Of a stretch of 5,892 bases of DNA, positions 1-5,892 are shown piece after piece; the first letter of the stretch is position 1; each line of letters opens with the position of its first letter. Origin of the DNA: Rhizobacter sp. (GTDB lineage: Bacteria > Pseudomonadota > Gammaproteobacteria > Burkholderiales > Burkholderiaceae_C); assembly GCA_025359585.1 (NCBI GenBank), contig JANYFX010000563.1, positions 1 to 5,892 of the forward strand, read 5' to 3'. The notes beneath the pieces were generated by a model that was not told where the DNA came from, ran no database searches, and saw only the letters and a program-made list of their open reading frames with translations. Made by a program: the position numbers and the translations under genes.

Positions 1-479
1 GCCTGATCGCCGCAGTCGCCCGCAACGGCGCGATCGGCAAGAACAACCAGTTGCTCGTTCACCTTCCCGGTGATCTTCCACGCTTCAAGAAACTCACGCT
101 CGGCTGCCCGGTGATCATGGGCCGCAAGACCTGGGACTCGATCGGCCGGCCGCTACCACAGCGGCGCAACATCGTCATCACGCGCAACCCGGCATGGCAG
201 GCCACCGGCGCGGACGTGGCGGCGTCGTTGGCCGATGCGCTCGCGAGCGTGGCCAACGAGCCGCGTGTGTTCGTGATCGGCGGCGCGCAGATCTATGCAC
301 AGGCCCTGCCGCTCGCCGACGAACTGGCGCTGACCGAGATTGACGCCGACTTCGACGGCGATGCCTATTTCCCCGAATGGGACCGTGCGCGGTTCCAGCA
401 GACTTCACGCGAAGACCACGCCACCCCGCAAGGCCTTCGCTACAGTTTCACGCACTACGACAACACCCGAGGAGACTGA
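1..479 (+). CDS. folA: Dihydrofolate reductase, 5' end cut by window edge
   Basis: Cytosolic enzyme that reduces dihydrofolate to tetrahydrofolate with NADPH, supplying one-carbon carriers for thymidylate, purine and methionine synthesis; it is the trimethoprim target. The in-frame sequence from base 3 aligns without gaps to E. coli residue 4 onward for the first 24 residues, so only about three residues and the start codon lie outside the window. Visible family marks (E. coli numbering) are the Ile14-Gly15 of the Met20 loop, the catalytic acid Asp27 in LPGDL, Phe31, Thr35, the NADPH-binding VIMGRKTW (about 40-47), IGRPLP (50-55), the VIGG glycine pair (about 95-96), and LTEID with Thr113. 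The 158 visible residues plus about three match the usual length of about 160. Position 22, normally Trp, is Val (bases 57-59). The stop at 477-479 is one base before the next gene's ATG, so the two are probably co-transcribed. Identity is secure; normal activity with Val22 is an inference. Confidence 0.96.
   Translation, partial: LIAAVARNGAIGKNNQLLVHLPGDLPRFKKLTLGCPVIMGRKTWDSIGRPLPQRRNIVITRNPAWQATGADVAASLADALASVANEPRVFVIGGAQIYAQALPLADELALTEIDADFDGDAYFPEWDRARFQQTSREDHATPQGLRYSFTHYDNTRGD
469..474 (+). promoter_or_regulatory. Ribosome binding site for the DUF4337 gene
   Basis: GAGGAG lies six bases before the ATG at 481, inside the last codons of folA. It supports 481 as the start rather than the in-frame upstream extension that overlaps folA. 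Its position inside folA fits translational coupling between the two genes. Confidence 0.75.
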
Positions 480-480
480 C

Positions 481-1056
481 ATGTCCGCAGACGGCTTCCA
501 CGTGCACGGCCCGCACGACCACGAACTCGAACACGCGGCGGAGCACGAGCCCGACGGCATGGCCGGCAGACTCGCCGTGGCGACTGCCGTGCTCGCCACG
601 GTGGGGGCACTCTTCTCGTACATGGGGGGCGCCACCCAGTCGAACGCCGGCCTGTTCAAGAACGACGCGGCGATCAAGAAAACCGAGGCCGCCAACCAGT
701 GGGCCTTCTACCAAGCCAAGAGCAACAAGCAGAACCTGGCAGAGATCGCGGTCGATCTGGCGCCCGAGCCGCGCCGCGCGTTCTACGCCGAAGAAGCCAA
801 GCGCTACAAAGCCGAAAAGGGCGAGATCCAGGTCGCCGCCAAGAAGCTCGAAGAAGAGTCGGCCGCCAAGGACAAACAAAGCGAGGAACAGCTTCACCAG
901 CACCACCGCTGGGCTCAGGCCACCACCGCACTGCAGATCGCGATCGCGATGGCGGCCATCGCCTTGTTGACCAAGAGCAAAGGCCTGGTCAAGGGCGTGT
1001 TCGGCTTGAGCATCATCGGGGTGACGCTGGGTGCACTGGCCTGGCTGCACATCTGA
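481..1056 (+). CDS. DUF4337-family membrane protein of unknown function
   Basis: A 191-residue protein that I recognise as DUF4337-like from its layout and from the conserved block ANQWAFYQAKS (residues 71-81). No biochemical function is established. It has a histidine-rich N-terminus (His 7, 9, 12, 14, 18 and 22), a first hydrophobic segment at about 30-48, and a long charged Ala/Lys/Glu/Gln stretch at about 60-140 that looks helical or coiled-coil. Two more hydrophobic segments follow, at about 147-163 and 171-190, and the protein ends right after the last one. It is probably an inner-membrane protein with a soluble helical domain between membrane segments; which side that domain faces cannot be told. 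The start is set by a good GAGGAG site and the lack of folA overlap. It sits one base after folA and 16 bases before xthA, so a shared transcript is likely, but the neighbours do not reveal its job. Confidence 0.88.
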   Translation: MSADGFHVHGPHDHELEHAAEHEPDGMAGRLAVATAVLATVGALFSYMGGATQSNAGLFKNDAAIKKTEAANQWAFYQAKSNKQNLAEIAVDLAPEPRRAFYAEEAKRYKAEKGEIQVAAKKLEEESAAKDKQSEEQLHQHHRWAQATTALQIAIAMAAIALLTKSKGLVKGVFGLSIIGVTLGALAWLHI

Positions 1057-1072
1057 ACGAAAGGCCGTTTGC

Positions 1073-1843
1073 ATGAAGCTCGCCACCTGGAACGTCAACT
1101 CGCTCGGCGTGCGCTTGCCGCAGGTGCTCGACTGGCTCGCAGCCCACCAGCCCGATGTGCTGTGCCTGCAGGAAACCAAACTCACCGACGACAAGTTTCC
1201 TCACACCGAGTTGTCCAGCGCCGGCTACCAGGTGCAATGGTTCGGGCAGAAGACCTACAACGGCGTGGCGCTGATCTCGCGCTCCGCGGCCACCGAGATC
1301 GTGAAGAACATCCCCGGCCTCGACGACCCCCAGGCCCGCGTGATTGCCGGAACGGTCGAGGGCGTGCGCGTGATCGGCGCCTACATCCCGAACGGGCAGG
1401 ACGTCGAGAGCGACAAGTTCATCTACAAGCTGCGCTGGCTGACGGCGCTGCGCGAATGGCTCGCCACCGAGTTGGCAGCGCACCCGAAACTCGTGCTGAT
1501 GGGCGACTACAACATCGCCCCCGAAGACCGAGACGTGCACGACCCGGTGCTGTGGGCCGGCCAGGTGCTGTGCACGCCCGAGGAGCGCGCGCATTTCAAG
1601 GCCCTGATCGCGCTCGGCCTGTCTGATGCGTTCCGCCTCTTCGAACAGCCGCCAAAAAGCTGGAGCTGGTGGGACTACCGCAACCTCGCGTTCCGCAAGA
1701 ACCAGGGTTTGCGCATCGACCACATTCTCGTGAGCGACTCACTGCGCGCAAAGGTCACTGCCTGCGTGATCGACAAGCCGACCCGAAAGAACGAGCGACC
1801 GAGTGATCACGCGCCGGTGCTGGTCGACCTCGACCCCGGCTGA
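1073..1843 (+). CDS. xthA: Exodeoxyribonuclease III
   Basis: Mg-dependent DNA repair nuclease of the endonuclease/exonuclease/phosphatase fold. The family cleaves abasic sites in base-excision repair and removes 3' blocking groups and nucleotides from double-stranded DNA. The protein has 256 residues, against about 268 for the E. coli enzyme. Active-site motifs appear in order: Asn7 in TWNVNS, the metal ligand Glu34 in LQETK, Tyr104 in AYIPNG, Asp145 and Asn147 in GDYNIAPED, Asp216 in RIDHIL, and the Asp245-His246 pair in SDHAPV. The Trp-rich SWSWWDYR (196-203) is typical of the XthA branch. The ATG at 1073 is chosen because the protein then begins MKLATWNVNS, the usual family N-terminus; an earlier in-frame GTG would overlap the previous gene. 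A weak AAAGG about nine bases upstream may serve as ribosome site. All catalytic residues are present, so it should be active. It is convergent with ntrC. Confidence 0.96.
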   Translation: MKLATWNVNSLGVRLPQVLDWLAAHQPDVLCLQETKLTDDKFPHTELSSAGYQVQWFGQKTYNGVALISRSAATEIVKNIPGLDDPQARVIAGTVEGVRVIGAYIPNGQDVESDKFIYKLRWLTALREWLATELAAHPKLVLMGDYNIAPEDRDVHDPVLWAGQVLCTPEERAHFKALIALGLSDAFRLFEQPPKSWSWWDYRNLAFRKNQGLRIDHILVSDSLRAKVTACVIDKPTRKNERPSDHAPVLVDLDPG

Positions 1844-1854
1844 GGGCGCGGCCC

Positions 1855-1861
<7 letters not shown>
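1837..1861. terminator. Hairpin between convergent xthA and ntrC, possible bidirectional terminator
   Basis: Bases 1840-1847 (CTGAGGGC) and 1851-1858 (GCCCTCAG) form a perfect 8-bp inverted repeat around a three-base GCG loop. One G-U wobble and two more G-C pairs can extend it to 11 bp. The structure reads the same on both strands and sits where two transcripts meet. No T-run follows on either strand, so it is not a textbook intrinsic terminator; it may instead act as a 3'-end stabiliser or a partial terminator. The inverted repeat is seen directly; its role is inferred. Confidence 0.5.
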
Positions 1862-3351
<1,490 letters not shown>

Positions 3352-3377
3352 GCAGTGCCCGCGGTTCGTTTGTCTGT

Positions 3378-3422
3378 GGCCCGCCCCGGGTTCTCGCGAC
3401 AGCTCGTGGCAATCGGCGGGCC
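3378..3422 (-). other. Inverted repeat in the ntrB-ntrC gap
   Basis: The 70-base gap (3352-3421) carries GGCCCGCC at 3378-3385 and its exact reverse complement GGCGGGCC at 3415-3422, separated by 29 bases. The right arm includes the last base of the ntrB stop codon. In the transcript this could pair just after the ntrB stop and before the ntrC start. In such GC-rich DNA an 8-bp match can occur by chance, so a regulatory role is only a possibility. I see no convincing promoter in this gap. Confidence 0.3.
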
Positions 3423-4531
3423 TAGGGTAGCGGAATCACGATCCTGAAAATCGTCTTGCCCGGTTCACTCTCGCATTCGACCGTGCCCAGGTGTTGCTGC
3501 ACGAACGTTTGCGCGAGCGTGAGCCCAAGACCTGAGCCGCCGTCCCGCCCCGATACCAGCGGGTAGAAGATGCGGTCCCGCAAGGACTCGGGCACGCCCG
3601 GGCCGTTGTCCTGAATATGCAAGTCCAGTGCCAGACGGTAGCGCTGCTTGCCCAGCGTCACCTGGCGGGCGATCCGGGTGCGCAGCAGGATGCGTGCGTC
3701 GCCGCTTGCAATCCGCTCGGCCAGCGCCTGCGCGGCGTTGTGGGCGATGTTGAGCACGGCCTGGATTAGCTGCTCGCGGTCGCCGCGAAAGTCGGGAATC
3801 GAGGTGTCGTAGTCGCGCTCCACCGTCAGGCCGCGCGGAAACTCGGCCAAGATCAGCGCCCGCACGCGCTCGCACACTTCGTGGATGTTCACGTCGCTCA
3901 CCACGTGCGGCTTGCGGTGCGGCGCCAGCAGGCGGTCGACCAGCCCTTGCAGGCGGTCGGCCTCGTTGATGATGACCTGGGTGTATTCGGTCAGCGCGCG
4001 CGACTCGACTTCCATCTCGAGCAGCTGCGCTGCGCCGCGAATGCCCCCGAGCGGGTTCTTGATCTCGTGCGCGAGGTTGCGGATCAGCTCCTTCGTGACC
4101 TGCGCCTGGTCGAGCGCACGCTCTTCGCGGTCTTGCCGGGTCTGCTGCTCGATCTCGACCAGCTCGACGACCACGTAGGGCGACTGGTCCATCTGGTTCA
4201 CGATCACGTGCACCGGCAGCGGCTCGCCCGGCGCACCCGCCGGGCGGCGCAACAGGGCTTCGAGGCGGCTCGTCGAGTACTCGTTGCGGCTCACCGCCAC
4301 CACGGTGTCACGCAGCCGCGCGGAGTCGGCAAACCAGTCGAACACCGAGCTGCGCTGCACGTTGCGGCGCGACAGACCGAGAACGCTCTCGAACGAGGCG
4401 TTGGCAAAAATGCACTGCCCTTCGATGCCGACCACGGCCACCATGGTCGCGAGGTGATCGAAGGCCGCGTAGGGCGAGATCGGCGCAGTCTGTGGCTCGC
4501 TCTCGCGCACGGGCTTCGGCTCGCGTCTCAC
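3422..4531 (-). CDS. ntrB: Nitrogen regulation sensor kinase/phosphatase NtrB (NR-II)
   Basis: Cytosolic histidine kinase that phosphorylates NtrC when nitrogen is scarce and, in complex with PII protein, dephosphorylates it when nitrogen is plentiful. From the chosen GTG it has 369 residues. An N-terminal PAS-like domain spans about 22-125. The dimerisation/H-box has His155 in LAHEIKNPLGG. The ATPase domain has the N-box with Asn261 and Asn265, the G1 box DNGPG (308-312), and the G2 box GGSGLGL (331-337). There is no transmembrane segment, as expected for NtrB. The start is uncertain: GTG at 4531-4529 overlaps the upstream gene's TGA in a GTGA arrangement and leaves a normal N-terminus. The first in-frame ATG (residue 30) would cut into the PAS domain. 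The overlap suggests translational coupling to the DUF4124 gene. The much longer open frame upstream of the GTG is an antiframe read of the DUF4124 gene. Confidence 0.95.
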   Translation of the reverse strand: MRREPKPVRESEPQTAPISPYAAFDHLATMVAVVGIEGQCIFANASFESVLGLSRRNVQRSSVFDWFADSARLRDTVVAVSRNEYSTSRLEALLRRPAGAPGEPLPVHVIVNQMDQSPYVVVELVEIEQQTRQDREERALDQAQVTKELIRNLAHEIKNPLGGIRGAAQLLEMEVESRALTEYTQVIINEADRLQGLVDRLLAPHRKPHVVSDVNIHEVCERVRALILAEFPRGLTVERDYDTSIPDFRGDREQLIQAVLNIAHNAAQALAERIASGDARILLRTRIARQVTLGKQRYRLALDLHIQDNGPGVPESLRDRIFYPLVSGRDGGSGLGLTLAQTFVQQHLGTVECESEPGKTIFRIVIPLP

Positions 4532-5040
4532 GACGGCAGCTTGGCCAGCTCGCGCTTGATGGAAGCGATGTCGTTTTCCTTGCGGGCCAGCGCGGCCTTC
4601 ATGTCGCTCACACGCTCGATGTACTTCTGGTTGTTCTTCTCGTCGCCCCGGCGCTCGGGTTCGCCGTTGTTGAACTCGGTGCGCATGGCGGCCAGGCGCT
4701 CTTCTTCGCGCTTGAGTTCGGCTTCGAGAATGCGGCGTGCATCGTTGTCGCGCGCACGCTGCTCGGCCGGGTCGACGCGGGTGACCGCCGGGCCCGAGGC
4801 CGAGCCAGCGGCACCGGTCGAAGGCCGCTGCTTGGTGATCTGGATGATCGTGATCGGCGCACCGTCGATGGTCTTGCAGCCCCTGTCCTTGGCTTCCTTG
4901 GCGGTGATCGTGTTGTTGTAGTCGTTGCCGGGGCAGCGGTACATCGTGCCGGTGTCCGCGGCACCGAGCGCTGCGAACCCGACACTTCCCAGCGCTAGGC
5001 CCAGCGCCCACCCTCGCCCCGCCGATTTCGAAAAGCTCAT
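4528..5040 (-). CDS. Secreted DUF4124-domain protein
   Basis: A 170-residue protein of unknown function. The N-terminus looks like a Sec signal peptide: basic residues at 5-9, a hydrophobic core at about 11-26, and a likely cut near ALGA-AD (about 27/28). The mature protein would be periplasmic. A short DUF4124-type domain follows (about 30-66), with MYRCPGN and GCKTI holding two cysteines, Cys36 and Cys55, that could form a disulfide. After a Gly/Ser/Ala/Pro linker (about 72-90) comes a strongly charged helical stretch (about 92-168, rich in Arg, Lys and Glu) that looks coiled-coil. A GGAGAA site seven bases before the ATG supports this start. The gene lies between glnA and ntrB, and its stop overlaps the ntrB start. 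From memory, DUF4124 genes are common at this spot in Burkholderiales, which hints at a link to nitrogen control, but no role is known. Confidence 0.88.
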   Translation of the reverse strand: MSFSKSAGRGWALGLALGSVGFAALGAADTGTMYRCPGNDYNNTITAKEAKDRGCKTIDGAPITIIQITKQRPSTGAAGSASGPAVTRVDPAEQRARDNDARRILEAELKREEERLAAMRTEFNNGEPERRGDEKNNQKYIERVSDMKAALARKENDIASIKRELAKLPS

Positions 5041-5047
5041 GCGACTG

Positions 5048-5053
5048 TTCTCC
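5048..5053 (-). promoter_or_regulatory. Ribosome binding site for the DUF4124 gene
   Basis: On the minus strand GGAGAA ends seven bases before the ATG at 5040-5038. It selects this ATG over the longer open frame that runs upstream through the glnA terminator region. The rest of the gap up to 5150 shows no convincing sigma-70 or sigma-54 promoter by eye. Confidence 0.65.
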
Positions 5054-5150
5054 ACACCGATGCAACGCGGCACGTGCTCGCGCCGCCTACAGGTCAGAGC
5101 GGATTGTGTCGCACCTTGCGGACGCTTCGCACAGAGCACCCACAAAGTGA

Positions 5151-5174
5151 AAGGGACGGCTCGCGCCGTCCCTT
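5151..5174 (-). terminator. Intrinsic-type terminator after glnA
   Basis: Bases 5151-5160 (AAGGGACGGC) and 5165-5174 (GCCGTCCCTT) form a perfect 10-bp stem with a four-base loop. Read on the minus strand the loop is GCGA, a stable GNRA tetraloop. The stem starts 33 bases after the glnA stop and is followed by a short, interrupted T-rich stretch (TTTCACTTTG). It should reduce read-through from glnA into the DUF4124-ntrB-ntrC genes, as the glnA-glnL terminator does in enteric bacteria. The plus-strand side has no T-run, so its direction fits glnA. Confidence 0.85.
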
Positions 5175-5207
5175 GATTGCCCGTCGGCCCGTCTGACGAC
5201 GAAGCCT

Positions 5208-5892
5208 TTACAGCGTGTAGTACATGTCGAACTCGATCGGGTGCGTGGCCATGCGGAAGCGCGTCACTTCCTGCATCTTCAGGTCGATGTAGGCATCGAT
5301 GTACGCGTCGGTGAACACACCGCCCTTGGTCAGGAAAGCGCGGTCCTTGTCGAGGTAGTCGAGCGCCTGGTCGAGGCTGTGGCACACGGTCGGGATCAGC
5401 TTGTCCTCTTCCGGCGGCAGGTGGTACAGGTCCTTGCTGGCGGGTTCGCCCGGGTGGATCTTGTTTTCCACGCCGTCGAGGCCGGCCATCAGCATGGCCG
5501 AGAAGCCGAGGTACGGGTTCATCAGCGGATCGGGGAAACGCGCTTCGACGCGGCGGCCCTTCGGGTTCGCCACGTGCGGAATGCGGATCGAGGCCGAGCG
5601 GTTCTTCGCCGAGTAGGCCAGCTTCACCGGCGCTTCGTAGCCCGGCACCAGGCGCTTGTACGAGTTCGTGCCCGGATTGGTGATGGCGTTCAGCGCGCGG
5701 GCGTGCTTGATGATGCCGCCGATGTAGTACAGCGCGAATTCGCTCAGGCCGGCGTAGCCGTCACCGGCGAACAGGTTCTTGCCGTCTTTCCAGACCGACT
5801 GGTGCACGTGCATGCCCGAGCCGTTGTCGCCGACGATCGGCTTGGGCATGAAGGTCGCGGTCTTGCCGTAGCTGTGGGCCACGTTCTGGATC
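5208..5892 (-). CDS. glnA: Glutamine synthetase type I, C-terminal half only
   Basis: ATP-dependent enzyme that joins ammonia to glutamate to make glutamine, the main entry of scarce nitrogen; it forms a cytosolic dodecamer. The window holds the last 227 residues; the N-terminal half (about 240 residues in E. coli) lies beyond the right edge. Visible family motifs are the ATP/metal-binding KTATFMPKP and DNGSGMHVHQS with its two histidines, the substrate loop TNSYKRLVPGYEAP, NRSASIRIP, and RRVEARFPDP with the catalytic-site Glu and Arg. KDLYHLPPEE carries the tyrosine (bases 5426-5424) that matches the adenylylation site Tyr397 of the E. coli enzyme, so control by GlnE is likely. The C-terminus FDMYYTL matches the family end. 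A strong terminator follows. Because ntrB and ntrC lie downstream, nitrogen control by NtrC is likely, but the glnA promoter is outside the window. Confidence 0.97.
   Translation of the reverse strand, partial: IQNVAHSYGKTATFMPKPIVGDNGSGMHVHQSVWKDGKNLFAGDGYAGLSEFALYYIGGIIKHARALNAITNPGTNSYKRLVPGYEAPVKLAYSAKNRSASIRIPHVANPKGRRVEARFPDPLMNPYLGFSAMLMAGLDGVENKIHPGEPASKDLYHLPPEEDKLIPTVCHSLDQALDYLDKDRAFLTKGGVFTDAYIDAYIDLKMQEVTRFRMATHPIEFDMYYTL

Noticed and set aside
340..480. Upstream extension of the DUF4337 frame inside folA
   Set aside because: It overlaps folA fully in another frame, and the ATG at 481 has a well-placed GAGGAG site.
3881..4921. A 346-codon open frame on the plus strand opposite ntrB and the DUF4124 gene
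   Set aside because: It runs across two real minus-strand genes, including their junction, and its translation has no family motifs.
4532..5065. Long N-terminal extension of the ntrB frame, suggesting a 547-residue fusion protein
   Set aside because: The extension is an alternative frame through the DUF4124 gene, with composition unlike a sensor domain. The DUF4124 frame has a signal peptide, a ribosome site and family motifs.
5060..5150. Possible sigma-54 promoter before the DUF4124 gene
   Set aside because: GG and GC pairs occur on the minus strand, but the spacings I found are eight or nine bases rather than the required ten, and the flanking consensus is poor.
5080..5150. CACAAT as a possible sigma-70 -10 box on the minus strand
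   Set aside because: It matches only four of six bases, and no acceptable -35 box lies about 17 bases upstream.
5041..5385. Upstream extension of the DUF4124 frame into the glnA end
   Set aside because: It would cross the glnA terminator and overlap glnA. The ATG at 5040 has a good ribosome site and is followed directly by a signal peptide.

Overview
This is a high-GC window with dense coding and genes packed close together. It looks like chromosomal core sequence from a betaproteobacterium, most likely Burkholderiales. The evidence is a glnA - DUF4124 - ntrB - ntrC order, a GSI-type glutamine synthetase with an adenylylation-site tyrosine, and protein sequences close to that order's versions. 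The genus cannot be named from the window alone.

Left part (1-1843, + strand): a tight three-gene cluster. It begins with folA (dihydrofolate reductase, missing only about three N-terminal residues at the window edge). Next, one base after the folA stop, comes a DUF4337-family membrane protein. After 16 bp comes xthA (exodeoxyribonuclease III). The spacing suggests one transcript. The cluster meets ntrC tail to tail at a perfect hairpin that contains both stop codons.

Right part (1855-5892, - strand, read right to left): glnA (C-terminal half only) ends at a strong GNRA-loop terminator hairpin. It is followed by a small secreted DUF4124 protein, then ntrB (glnL), whose GTG start overlaps the DUF4124 stop, then ntrC (glnG). 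NtrB and NtrC form the two-component system that senses nitrogen status through PII. NtrC activates sigma-54 promoters, classically including glnA. The layout is the familiar glnA-glnLG arrangement with an extra envelope protein gene inserted and translationally linked to ntrB.

I see no mobile element, CRISPR array, RNA gene or clearly new system. The points worth a second look are a Val in place of the usual active-site Trp22 of dihydrofolate reductase, the DUF4124-ntrB overlap, the hairpin shared by two convergent genes, an inverted repeat in the ntrB-ntrC gap, and a histidine-rich tail on the DUF4337 protein. No gene-free stretch exceeds 170 bases.
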